From assembly GCA_020058405.1 (NCBI GenBank), contig JAGVEE010000138.1, positions 1 to 24,966 on the forward strand: 24,966 nucleotides of DNA, given 5' to 3'. This stretch comes from Sphingobacteriales bacterium (GTDB lineage Bacteria > Bacteroidota > Bacteroidia > Sphingobacteriales > Sphingobacteriaceae). Below are positions 8,014-16,496 of this stretch, piece after piece. The notes beneath the pieces were generated by a model. That model saw only the letters and a list, made by a program, of their open reading frames with translations. It searched no databases and had not been told where the DNA came from. Every line of letters begins with the position of its first letter. Position 1 is the first letter of the stretch. The translations under genes and the position numbers were made by a program.

Positions 8014-8793
8014 ATGGGCAACTACAAAAAACTAATGGCCAAAGTTTATGGTATTGGCGCGGCTATCGTAATTATCGGTGCATTATTTAAAATCTTACAC
8101 TTAAAATTTGCAAACGAATTATTGATTGTTGGTCTGACGACAGAAGCGTTAATATTTTTCCTTTCAGCTTTTGAAAAACCACATGAAGAATACGATTGGA
8201 CTTTAGTTTATCCTGAATTAGCTGGAATGGACGCTCATAGCAAACCTGCTAAATCTGCTAACAATGGTACTGTTTCACAACAGTTAGATCAAATGTTAGA
8301 AGACGCTAAAATTGGCCCAGAATTAATTGAAAGTTTAGGAACAGGCTTACGCGCATTTGGCGATAAAGTAAGTACTATTTCAAACGTAACGGATGCTGCA
8401 ACTTCTTCAAATGAATTTGCTAGCAAATTAAAACAAGCAACTAAATCAGTTGATGAGTTAACATCTGCTTACTCACAAGCATCTTCTTCTTTATCAGAAA
8501 TTGCTGCTTCATCTTCAGATTCTAAAATGTACCACGAACAAGTTCAAACATTAGCGAAAAATCTTTCTTCGTTAAATGCTATGTATGAGTTAGAATTACA
8601 AGATTCAAACAATCACTTAAAAACATTAAATAAATTCTACGGAAACGTAAATGAAACTATGCAAAACTTTAGCGATTCATTAAACGACGCTAGAGCATTT
8701 AAAGATGAAGTAGGTAAATTATCTAAAAACTTAGCTTCACTAAATGCAGTGTATGGTAATATGTTATCGGCAATGACCGTTAAAGCAAACTAA
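8014..8793 (+). CDS. gldL: GldL/PorL, T9SS motor membrane protein
   Basis: GldL is the inner-membrane proton-channel subunit of the GldLM rotary motor that powers type IX secretion. The 259-residue protein has two transmembrane helices at about 12-32 and 36-53. The conserved polar residues inside or near them are Lys26 and His29 (ALFKILH) and Glu44 (LTTEALIFF), followed by SAFEKP. Family work shows a glutamate in TM2 to be essential for the motor. The remaining 200 residues are cytoplasmic, helical and rich in Ser, Ala, Leu and Asn. They contain an internal near-repeat LSKNLASLNAVYGN / LAKNLSSLNAMYEL, consistent with coiled coil. It lies 74 nt after gldK and 44 nt before gldM, with no promoter match in either gap. 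Confidence 0.95.
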   Translation: MGNYKKLMAKVYGIGAAIVIIGALFKILHLKFANELLIVGLTTEALIFFLSAFEKPHEEYDWTLVYPELAGMDAHSKPAKSANNGTVSQQLDQMLEDAKIGPELIESLGTGLRAFGDKVSTISNVTDAATSSNEFASKLKQATKSVDELTSAYSQASSSLSEIAASSSDSKMYHEQVQTLAKNLSSLNAMYELELQDSNNHLKTLNKFYGNVNETMQNFSDSLNDARAFKDEVGKLSKNLASLNAVYGNMLSAMTVKAN

Positions 8794-8837
8794 TTAAAGG
8801 TTTTATATCTACTAAAAGATTAAATTAATTAAAGAAG

Positions 8838-10370
8838 ATGGCAGGTAAAGAAACCCCAAGGCAGAAGATGATCGGGATGATGTACTTAGTGTTAACAGCA
8901 ATGTTGGCATTAAACGTCTCTGAGGAATTTATGAATGCCTTTAAATTAGTAAACGATGGTTTGGAAACAACTGCGGAGAATTTTGCTGCGGCTAATAAAA
9001 TGACTTATGATGCATTTGAACAGTCGATGAAAAATGATCCAAAGAAAACTGGGCCATACCGTGACAAAGCATTACAAGCTCAAAAATATTCTCAAGAATT
9101 AGACAAATACATTATTGAGTTGAAAAAAGAGCTTACAGCAGAAGCTGGTGGTATTGATGAAGAAACGGGTGATATCGCTAAAAGAAGTGATATGGAAATC
9201 GGTGTTCAATTAATGATCACTAATAAAAAAGGTACTGACTTAAAAACAAAAATTTTAGATACAAGAAAAAAATATCTCGCATTGGTAGATCAATCAGATC
9301 GTTCTAATTTCGATTTCAGCTTAAATGCTGTTGAACCAGGAGCAGATAAAGAAGGTATTAAAAAATCTTGGGAAGGTAAAAATTTCGAAGGTGTACCAGT
9401 AACTGCAATTGTTACTATTCTTTCTAAAATACAAAACGATAATAAAAACGCAGAAGCAGAGGTTACTAAATATTTATTAAGTAAAATTAATGCTTCCGAT
9501 TTTAAATTCGACCAATTAGAGGCAACTGTAGTTGCTCCTACAAGTTATGTGTTAGTTGGACAAACGTATGAAGCAGATGTATTTATTTCTGCATCAAGTT
9601 CTACTCAAAACCCAAGCATTGTAGTTGGCGGACAAACATTAAAAGTGGAGAATGGAAAAGGTAAATACATGGTAACACCTAATAAAGAAGGCTTAGTGAA
9701 ATGGGGTGGTGTTATTAATGTAAAAGGACCAGACGGTGCAATTAAGCCTTACAAATTTGAAGCAGAATACCAAGCAGCAAAACCAACTGCAGTAGTTTCT
9801 GCAGATAAGATGAACGTATTTTACGTAGGTGTTGATAACCCAGTTTCTATTTCTGCACCAGGTGTTCCTAAAGATAAAATTAAAGCAACCATTAATGGTG
9901 AAGGTTCTAGTATTTCTGGATCAAACGGAGTGTACACAGTACGTGTTGCAAAACCAGGTACAAAAGTAATGGTAACTGTTTCTGCTGAAGTTTCTAAAGG
10001 ACAAGTAAAGAATTTAGGTGGTATGGAGTATCGTGTAAAACGTATTCCGGATCCAGTTGCTAAAGTGGCAGGTATAACAAGTGGTAGCATTTCTGCTTCT
10101 TCGTTAAAAGCTCAAAGAGGTGTATTTGCAGTATTAGATAACTTTGATTTCGATTTGAAATTCAACGTAAAATCTTTCTCAGCAATTATTATCAGAGCAC
10201 GCCAAGACTTAATACGTTTACAATCTAACTCTGCAGCTATTACGCCAGAGATGTTAGGTGCGATGAACGGTTTAGGACCAAAAGACAAAGTGATATTTGA
10301 TGATATCGTTGCTTCTGGACCAGACGGTACAAACAGAAAATTGAATTCAGTAGTGATTTCAATTCAGTAA
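8838..10370 (+). CDS. gldM: GldM/PorM, T9SS motor protein
   Basis: GldM is the second motor subunit. A single N-terminal transmembrane helix packs against GldL, and a long dimeric periplasmic stalk reaches the GldK/GldN ring. The 510-residue protein begins with the highly conserved cytoplasmic tail and helix: MAGKETPRQKMIGMMYLVLT, then ALNVSEEF around 24-31. A helical domain spans about 35-220 and beta-rich Ig-like domains about 225-510 (for example TSYVLVGQTYEADVFI, PVSISAPGVP and a C-terminal RARQDLIRLQSNS block). The length is usual for the family. It is 44 nt after gldL and 27 nt before gldN. No defect is visible. Confidence 0.96.
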   Translation: MAGKETPRQKMIGMMYLVLTAMLALNVSEEFMNAFKLVNDGLETTAENFAAANKMTYDAFEQSMKNDPKKTGPYRDKALQAQKYSQELDKYIIELKKELTAEAGGIDEETGDIAKRSDMEIGVQLMITNKKGTDLKTKILDTRKKYLALVDQSDRSNFDFSLNAVEPGADKEGIKKSWEGKNFEGVPVTAIVTILSKIQNDNKNAEAEVTKYLLSKINASDFKFDQLEATVVAPTSYVLVGQTYEADVFISASSSTQNPSIVVGGQTLKVENGKGKYMVTPNKEGLVKWGGVINVKGPDGAIKPYKFEAEYQAAKPTAVVSADKMNVFYVGVDNPVSISAPGVPKDKIKATINGEGSSISGSNGVYTVRVAKPGTKVMVTVSAEVSKGQVKNLGGMEYRVKRIPDPVAKVAGITSGSISASSLKAQRGVFAVLDNFDFDLKFNVKSFSAIIIRARQDLIRLQSNSAAITPEMLGAMNGLGPKDKVIFDDIVASGPDGTNRKLNSVVISIQ

Positions 10371-10397
10371 TTGAATTAACTCTATAGTATTATAGAC

Positions 10398-11234
10398 ATG
10401 AAAAATAAATTTATCTTATCACTGATTACTTTGCTCTTTGCAGCAAGCATCAGTTTCGCGCAAACGGAACCACCTTTAGATGGGGTGTACCAAAAAATTA
10501 ACGTGAAAACAGCAAGCGTAACGCCTTATGCTCCTTTAAGAGAAGCAGATGCGATGTGGGCTAAACGTGTTTGGAGGGTTATTGATTTGAAAGAAAAACA
10601 AAACCTTGTAATGACGTACCCAAGAGCGAAGCTTATTGACGTAATTATGGACGCTGTGTTAGCAGGTGAATTAACCGCTTACAACCCAAATCCAAGTGGA
10701 CCGAAAGATTTCGGTGATGAATTTAAAGTACCAATGACTCCTGAAGAGGTTGCTCAAATTGGTGCAGGTACAGACACTACAGATGTTGAACAATTAGACG
10801 GAACTTTCCAAACAGTTATTACTGTTCGTGAATTAAACCGCGACGATGTGGTAGCATACCGTGTAAAAGAAGATTGGGTATTCGATAAACAACGCTCTAT
10901 TTACGAGCCACGTATTATTGGTATCGCTCCAATTTTAATTTACAGAAATTCTTCTGGAGAAGAAGTAGGTAAAGGACCATTGTTCTGGATCTATTTCCCT
11001 GAAGCACGTAAAGTATTTTCTAATGCTGAAGTGTTTAACCGCCAAAATGATGCTGCTCGTTTTAGCTATGATGATTTATTTACTCAACGTATGTTTAGTA
11101 GTTATATCACTAAATGGTCTAACGAAAAGGATTTCCGTATCGAAGATTATGCAACAGGTATGGATGGTTTAATTGAAGCAAATAGAATTAAACAAGCATT
11201 GTTCGAATTCGAACATGACTTATGGGAATACTAA
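10398..11234 (+). CDS. gldN: GldN/PorN, T9SS ring protein
   Basis: GldN is the periplasmic partner of GldK in the T9SS ring and contacts the tip of GldM. The 278-residue protein has a Sec signal peptide (residues 1-22, ending SISFAQ), no lipobox Cys and no other membrane helix. Recognisable family features include the DAMWAKRVWRVIDLKEKQN block near residue 50, MTYPRAKLIDVI, the YRVKEDWVFDKQRS motif near 155 and GPLFWIYFPEARK near 197. It is the last gene of the KLMN unit and is followed by a strong intrinsic terminator, so downstream genes form a separate transcription unit. Confidence 0.95.
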   Translation: MKNKFILSLITLLFAASISFAQTEPPLDGVYQKINVKTASVTPYAPLREADAMWAKRVWRVIDLKEKQNLVMTYPRAKLIDVIMDAVLAGELTAYNPNPSGPKDFGDEFKVPMTPEEVAQIGAGTDTTDVEQLDGTFQTVITVRELNRDDVVAYRVKEDWVFDKQRSIYEPRIIGIAPILIYRNSSGEEVGKGPLFWIYFPEARKVFSNAEVFNRQNDAARFSYDDLFTQRMFSSYITKWSNEKDFRIEDYATGMDGLIEANRIKQALFEFEHDLWEY

Positions 11235-11273
11235 GATCTAGTCTTTAGAAATTAGTCATTAGATATTAGAAAG

Positions 11274-11303
11274 AGAGCTGCGGATAACGCGGCTCTTTTT
11301 TTT
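11274..11303 (+). terminator. Intrinsic terminator after gldN
   Basis: A 9-bp hairpin stem (AGAGCTGCG at 11274-11282 pairing with CGCGGCTCT at 11288-11296, one G-U pair) closes a GATAA loop. The T-run 11296-11303 follows directly. It stands 40 nt after the gldN stop and is the only convincing rho-independent terminator in the window. The rest of the 11235-11385 gap is AT-rich, with no clear promoter for the downstream protease gene. Confidence 0.9.
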
Positions 11304-11385
11304 GTTTAGATATTGATGTTTTGTTTAGTATTATTTTGATAATTAGTTATTTGTAATTAAATTGTATTATCTACATCGAAAAAAT

Positions 11386-13596
11386 ATGAAAAATTACTAC
11401 AAATTTACTTACATGATTTTGTTTATGTTAATAATAAGCAAAATAAGTTCTGCTCAATTTAATAGAACATTTAATCAAGACAGTATTTTTTATAAGAATA
11501 ATGCTTGGAATATAAAGATAGATACTTCTTTTATTCCCTTTGATTCGACTAGTGTAATATTAAAATTTAGTTCGAATGTAAATAGAGATGTTATAATAAA
11601 TTATTTACAACTTAAAAACTTAGTTTTAATAGACTCTTTATTCGATTATAAATTATGCAGACTAGATTCCAATTGGATTTTTAGTAGAAGTTTAGATAGT
11701 ATTGAAAGTAATACTCTATTTGAAATAATAGAATTAAATTCTTCTGGAATTCTAACAAATGACCCCAATGATTCTTTATTTCTAAATCAAACACATTTAG
11801 ATACCAATAATAAAGCAGCACTTGATGTTATACGTGCGTGGTATAGTGGCTATGGTAATCAAAACATAATTGTGGCTGTTATTGATCAATATCCAGATTG
11901 GTCACATGACGATATTGGTTTTAGTATCAATGACAATTATAGTAATATTTGGATAAACCCAAAAGAAGACGCATGGGCAGATCCAAATATACCTATTGGT
12001 GATAGTGTTGATAATGATGGGAATGGACTAATTGATGATTGGAAAGGTTGGGATTTTAGAAATAATGATAATGACACAAGACCTTCTATGAATGATGGTG
12101 GGCACGGAACTCAGATTGCTGGAATCATTGGAGCTAAAACAAATAATAGTTTAGGAATTGCCGGTATAGCTGGAGGAAATAACAATCCTGGTGTTCGAAT
12201 AATGCCAATTAACATTATGAAAAAGCATTCTGATGTAGGAGCGTTTTTTACATTTTTTGATTTAGCAAAAGCGATAAATTATGCGGCAGAAAACAATGCA
12301 GATATTATATCCTTGTCTCTGAACACAGGAAATAACACATCGCCATCAGACCTATTGGACTTTGTATTTACAAGAGCATATGAAAAATATAATGTTTTAA
12401 TTTTTTGCTCTTCTGGGAATTATTCATTTGGTAAAATTTATTATCCTTCATCGCACCCTTTAGTATACTCAGTTGGCGGTATTAATTTAGAAGCCACAGA
12501 GAATATGTTTACGTTTGGTGATTATAATAACAACAAAATATTAGATTTTGTAGCTATTGGCGAATACATTTACACAACTACAGTTGGAAATCAGTACATA
12601 GCAAACATAAGGGGTACGTCTTTTGCTTCTCCTCAAGTATCAGGTATAGCAGCATTAATACTATCTAGTTACCCTTGTTTAACGAATAGTGCTGTTTATG
12701 AGGTAATGAAAGGTACTGCCAAAAGAAATATTTTCCCAAATCACGTATTGGAGTTTGAATTTGAGAATGGGACCTTGTCTAATGAATTTGGATATGGAAT
12801 CCCTTATGCTGTAAATGCTCTAGCTTTATTAAATTCTTATGAGCTTACAAACTATACAGTTTCAACTTCTGAAGCAATTAGCTCTACTAAGATAGCTTTG
12901 GAGGACATAATAGTTGAATCTGGAGGGATCTTGAATATTTCTGGCGAACTCCAAATGTCTGAAGATAAAAAAATTGTTGTACAACCTGGTGGCAAGTTAA
13001 TTATTGATGGCGGAAAGATAACAAGTGGTTGTGGTTGGAAAGGTATAGAAGTAATAGGCTTAGCTACTGAAAATCAAAATACAAGCAGTTTTGGTTTTGT
13101 AGAGATAAAAAACAATGCAACCATAGAACATGCCATGGTTGCAATTAGGTCTATTGATGGAGGTGTCGTACAAACGAAATCTGAGTCCGTATTTAGAAAC
13201 AATTACCAGTCTATTGTATTTGAAAAATATACAAATAACCATCAACATACAATTATAGAAAACACTAAATTCCTTTGCGATGGCCCGGTATTAAAATTAC
13301 TCAAAGGTGCTACAGGTAGAGTACAAGCTAGTAAAGAGTTTATTCGTATTGCAGAGACTTCAAAAATTAATATTGAAGATTGCGAGTTTATTAATGAGTT
13401 TAAAGGGAAAGGCATTTATTCTAAAGTAATTGGTGTAAATATGTATAATGCTAAATTTATAACGATACAAGATGCAAATGTTTTTAATGGGTTATCAATT
13501 GGTATAAATGCAGCTAGTTTAAATGGGCTATTAAATTTTTACAATATTAAGAGTAATACATTTACTAATGTAGATGAATCAATTAAAAATTTATAA
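11386..13596 (+). CDS. S8 (subtilisin-like) serine protease, N-terminal part of a frameshifted T9SS cargo gene
   Basis: This 736-residue reading frame has a Sec signal peptide (about 1-23, ending ISSAQ), a propeptide-like region, an S8 domain (about 140-490) and the start of a beta-helix (about 500-736). All catalytic residues are visible: Asp167 (VAVID), His240 (GHGTQIAG), oxyanion Asn345 (SSGN) and Ser412 (RGTSFASP). The insert DNDGNGLIDDWKGWDF is common in Bacteroidota subtilases. After the Asp, QY replaces the usual T/S-G. The ATG at 11386 is preferred over an in-frame TTG at 11362 because it starts a clean signal peptide. The frame stops in mid beta-helix without a sorting domain; the missing part continues in the frame starting at 13574. 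Joined, they would make about 1190 residues. It is either a pseudogene, a sequencing error or a recoded gene. Confidence 0.85.
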   Translation: MKNYYKFTYMILFMLIISKISSAQFNRTFNQDSIFYKNNAWNIKIDTSFIPFDSTSVILKFSSNVNRDVIINYLQLKNLVLIDSLFDYKLCRLDSNWIFSRSLDSIESNTLFEIIELNSSGILTNDPNDSLFLNQTHLDTNNKAALDVIRAWYSGYGNQNIIVAVIDQYPDWSHDDIGFSINDNYSNIWINPKEDAWADPNIPIGDSVDNDGNGLIDDWKGWDFRNNDNDTRPSMNDGGHGTQIAGIIGAKTNNSLGIAGIAGGNNNPGVRIMPINIMKKHSDVGAFFTFFDLAKAINYAAENNADIISLSLNTGNNTSPSDLLDFVFTRAYEKYNVLIFCSSGNYSFGKIYYPSSHPLVYSVGGINLEATENMFTFGDYNNNKILDFVAIGEYIYTTTVGNQYIANIRGTSFASPQVSGIAALILSSYPCLTNSAVYEVMKGTAKRNIFPNHVLEFEFENGTLSNEFGYGIPYAVNALALLNSYELTNYTVSTSEAISSTKIALEDIIVESGGILNISGELQMSEDKKIVVQPGGKLIIDGGKITSGCGWKGIEVIGLATENQNTSSFGFVEIKNNATIEHAMVAIRSIDGGVVQTKSESVFRNNYQSIVFEKYTNNHQHTIIENTKFLCDGPVLKLLKGATGRVQASKEFIRIAETSKINIEDCEFINEFKGKGIYSKVIGVNMYNAKFITIQDANVFNGLSIGINAASLNGLLNFYNIKSNTFTNVDESIKNL

Positions 13597-14959
13597 TTCT
13601 CGTGCTCATATACATAACAATGATTTTGAATTAACTAGTAATGCTGAAATTTCAGGCAATAATTTTATTCCATCTGTAGGAGTTTATACTTTGGGCTCGA
13701 TGGTTAAAATTACAGATAATAGCTTTAGTACAGATTTTAATGATGATGGTTATGGCATGGTAATTCGCAATACTAAAACTTTATTTGAAAGTAAAATTGA
13801 AGGAAATTCAATTTCCAATTTGCGTTTTGGAACTCAATTAGAGCAAGCTAATAAAAGACTTCGGTTATATTGCAACAGTTATAGCAATATATCTCTAAAC
13901 GATTGGAGTGTGAATCCTATTTATGCTGGTGATAATTTATTGCCAATGCAAGGAACATCATTATCAACATTAGAACCCGGATTAAGAAGGGCTGGCAATT
14001 TATTTTATGATAGAGATATTGAAGAGTTATCAACTAAACATATTCGATCTAGTTTTGGGTTTAAATATAATGCTGCAAATTCACCTGATGAAGCAGTTCC
14101 TGAATACATTAGCCCAAATGTCGAAGTTGAGCCGTTTTTTGAATCTAATAACATATCTTGTTCAGTAGAAGAGCTACCTTGTGTATTGTCACCTTGTAAT
14201 CCATCAGAATGGCAAGAGTTATTATTAAATACTTCTGAGGAAGATTCAATTGTTTTTTATCAACAAGAGTTATTATACTCTATTGCTCAACAAGACGATA
14301 TTTCTGAATCTGTGAGCATACTAGAATTATTATCAGATTCAGTAGATTATTTGGAACTTTTAATTGGTATACATATAAATTTGAACAATTATGAGGCGGC
14401 TAGTTTTGCATTACAAAATCATTCTGTAATAACTGAGCGCGACCAAGATTATTATAATTTTTACACAAGCATTTTGGATAGAGAATTTAACGAAATCCCT
14501 TCCGACTCCATACCAAATTCAGACAGTACTCTGTATGCTGATATAATGAGCCATGGAAACGATGTATCCGATTTAGTTAAAGCATATCTCAATTTTAATT
14601 TCGATTCTAGTTTTGTGGTTTCTCCAGAATTATGGGAAGAAGAATCGTCGAGACCAATTTTTAATCCAGAACAAAATAGTAAGGATAGAACCTATAATCA
14701 AAAAACAAAACTTAACACTTCAATCCATCCAAACCCCAGTAATAAAGAGTTATTTGTCTCATATATTTCTAATGAACACAATCAGCTAACCATTTCAATA
14801 AGTAATGTATTAGGTGAAATTGTTCTAAATAAATTAGAACTCAAAAATAACATACGCGAGAAAATTGAAATAAATAATATTCCTTCTGGAGTCTATTATA
14901 TAAGTTTTAATTCAGAACATGGCAGAATATCCGTAGAAAAAATTGTTATTATTCATTGA
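13574..14959 (+). CDS. C-terminal part of the frameshifted S8 protease: beta-helix remainder and T9SS sorting domain
   Basis: This frame overlaps the protease frame by 23 nt and encodes 461 residues from its nominal ATG, which is probably not a real start. It has no signal peptide. Residues from about 5 to 110 continue the beta-helix repeats (AHIHNNDF, AEISGNNF, VKITDNSF, SKIEGNSI). A helical linker follows (about 195-345), then a type A T9SS sorting domain over the last 80 residues or so: IHPNPSNKELFV, ISNVLGEIV, INNIPSGVYYISF and a basic-hydrophobic end. A sorting domain without an export signal would be useless, and the preceding frame has exactly the reverse problem, so the two are best read as one gene broken by one base. 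The cargo gene that follows begins 2 nt after this stop. Confidence 0.8.
   Translation: MNQLKIYNSRAHIHNNDFELTSNAEISGNNFIPSVGVYTLGSMVKITDNSFSTDFNDDGYGMVIRNTKTLFESKIEGNSISNLRFGTQLEQANKRLRLYCNSYSNISLNDWSVNPIYAGDNLLPMQGTSLSTLEPGLRRAGNLFYDRDIEELSTKHIRSSFGFKYNAANSPDEAVPEYISPNVEVEPFFESNNISCSVEELPCVLSPCNPSEWQELLLNTSEEDSIVFYQQELLYSIAQQDDISESVSILELLSDSVDYLELLIGIHINLNNYEAASFALQNHSVITERDQDYYNFYTSILDREFNEIPSDSIPNSDSTLYADIMSHGNDVSDLVKAYLNFNFDSSFVVSPELWEEESSRPIFNPEQNSKDRTYNQKTKLNTSIHPNPSNKELFVSYISNEHNQLTISISNVLGEIVLNKLELKNNIREKIEINNIPSGVYYISFNSEHGRISVEKIVIIH
13585..13589 (+). other. Probable +1 frameshift site (A5 run) in the S8 protease gene
   Basis: Within the 23-nt overlap, the upstream frame reads GAA TCA ATT AAA AAT TTA TAA. 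Removing one A from the A5 run gives GAA TCA ATT AAA ATT TAT AAT, which enters the downstream frame smoothly and keeps the beta-helix pattern (DESIKIYNSRAHI). A one-base insertion in the homopolymer, whether mutation or sequencing error, is the simplest reading. Confidence 0.7.
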
Positions 14960-14961
14960 TT

Positions 14962-16485
14962 ATGAAAGCTAGTTTAGTTATTACTTTATTTTTCCTACTT
15001 ACTATTTCAAAAATTAGTTTAAGTCAAAATACTTTTTCAAAGTTTTATGATAACAATACAAATGGAAACCGAATTTCTGACCAAGGACATGATTTTCACG
15101 TTTTAAAAGATTCTGGATTTTTATTTCCGACTATTTCAGTTAATTTATATGAAATTGACACATTTAACTTTGCTGTTTCTTATTTACAAATCATAAGAAC
15201 AAATAAAATAGGAGATACAGTTTTTAAAAAAGTATACAGAAGAAAGAATCATAATATAGTAACAAAATATATCGTAAAAAATAGCGATTCTTCATTTCTT
15301 CTTGCTGGTTATATCTTCGATTTGGTTAAATACAAAGCAGATTCTACTGGTGCAGAAATACTATTGGTGAAAATTAATTTAAACGGAGATACCCTATGGA
15401 CAAAAACAGTAGGAATTAGTGATGGAGATGAATTAGTATCGCGAATCATTAGTACCAATGATGGAGGGTTCGCCATTTTTGGCCAAACTTGCAACAAAAA
15501 AGAAACAAACTGTGATTACTTTCTAATGAAGGTTGATAGCAATGGCACTAAACTATGGCAGAGTACTTATTCATTAAATGCTAATTCATGGGAATTGCCT
15601 CAATCTGTTATTGAAACAAAAGAAAAAGGATTCTTAATGGTTGGGCATACTACTGGTGGTATTAATTCTGTCATAGTGAAAGTAGATTCTTTAGGAAAGC
15701 AATTATGGAAAAAAAGTTTTAATAAAAATGGTGCAACATTTTCATTTGTAATAAATGTTTATCATGCTGAAAATAACACCTATTTATTTGTAGGTGGGAT
15801 TGGGAATAGTGTATCTCATAAAGGTTGGATTTTACGAACAGATACCTCTGGTAAATTTATAAAGGAAACTAGAACCGGTAAAGACGGTTATTATACTACC
15901 TTTAGAGCACTAGTAGAAAGTGATGACAAAATTTATGCACAAGGTGAAACAAAAGAATACGTGCTCCCTCAATCAGACGATTTACAAACTTGCCTATACG
16001 CTTTTACCAGCACAGGAGACCCTTTATGGCGTAGAACTTACCCAGATTCATTAGTAAAAAATAAAAGATATTTGATTTACGATATGAAGCCTTCCTTAGA
16101 CAATGGTTTTGCCATGATTGGTTTTGGTATGGACCCCCAAGCAACTAATCCTCAAAACAATCAAGATGTATGGTTTTTAAAAGTAGACAGCAACGGCTGC
16201 TTGTACCAACCGTGTGTAGATATGACCGTGGGAATAAATAAAATGCATGAAAAATTAGCAGCAGTCAAGATTTATCCTAATCCAAGTAAAGGGCATTTTT
16301 TTATTGAAACAGATGAAAAAATTAAAGAAATAGAGGTATTTGATTTATTAGGGCAAAGTGTTTATATGAACTTGAATTTAGTGAAGAATGAAATAAATAT
16401 CAGTCATCTTGATAATGGATTTTATGTTATAAAAATCATCATGCTTTCTGGTATAGAGTATTCAGAACGAGTTATTAAACAATAA
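14962..16485 (+). CDS. Secreted beta-propeller-like protein with T9SS type A sorting domain
   Basis: This 507-residue protein has a Sec signal peptide (1-22, ending SLSQ) and a C-terminal T9SS sorting domain (about 430-507: VKIYPNPSKGHFFIE, EVFDLLGQSVY, HLDNGFYVIKI and a basic tail). Between them are seven copies of a degenerate repeat of the form D-x-GF-x-x-x-G ... K-x-D-x-x-G-x-x-x-W. Examples begin DSGFLFP, DSSFLLAG, DGGFAIFG, EKGFLMVG, NTYLFVGG, DKIYAQGE and DNGFAMIG, which suggests a seven-bladed propeller. Such proteins are common T9SS exports of unknown function, perhaps binding or adhesion. ATG 14962 is 2 nt after the preceding stop; an in-frame TTG at 14956 is less likely. It is convergent with uvrC, with only 11 nt between the stop codons. 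Confidence 0.85.
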   Translation: MKASLVITLFFLLTISKISLSQNTFSKFYDNNTNGNRISDQGHDFHVLKDSGFLFPTISVNLYEIDTFNFAVSYLQIIRTNKIGDTVFKKVYRRKNHNIVTKYIVKNSDSSFLLAGYIFDLVKYKADSTGAEILLVKINLNGDTLWTKTVGISDGDELVSRIISTNDGGFAIFGQTCNKKETNCDYFLMKVDSNGTKLWQSTYSLNANSWELPQSVIETKEKGFLMVGHTTGGINSVIVKVDSLGKQLWKKSFNKNGATFSFVINVYHAENNTYLFVGGIGNSVSHKGWILRTDTSGKFIKETRTGKDGYYTTFRALVESDDKIYAQGETKEYVLPQSDDLQTCLYAFTSTGDPLWRRTYPDSLVKNKRYLIYDMKPSLDNGFAMIGFGMDPQATNPQNNQDVWFLKVDSNGCLYQPCVDMTVGINKMHEKLAAVKIYPNPSKGHFFIETDEKIKEIEVFDLLGQSVYMNLNLVKNEINISHLDNGFYVIKIIMLSGIEYSERVIKQ

Positions 16486-16496
16486 TTATATTTTTG

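Noticed and set aside
11235..11273. ATTAG-rich near-repeats between the gldN stop and the terminator
   Set aside because: They are short, imperfect and in AT-rich DNA; no direct-repeat unit with constant spacing, so no evidence for a mobile element scar or array.
13574..14959. Second protease frame as an independent gene with its own ATG
   Set aside because: It begins in mid beta-helix and has a sorting domain but no signal peptide; the frame joins cleanly to the preceding one if one A is removed.
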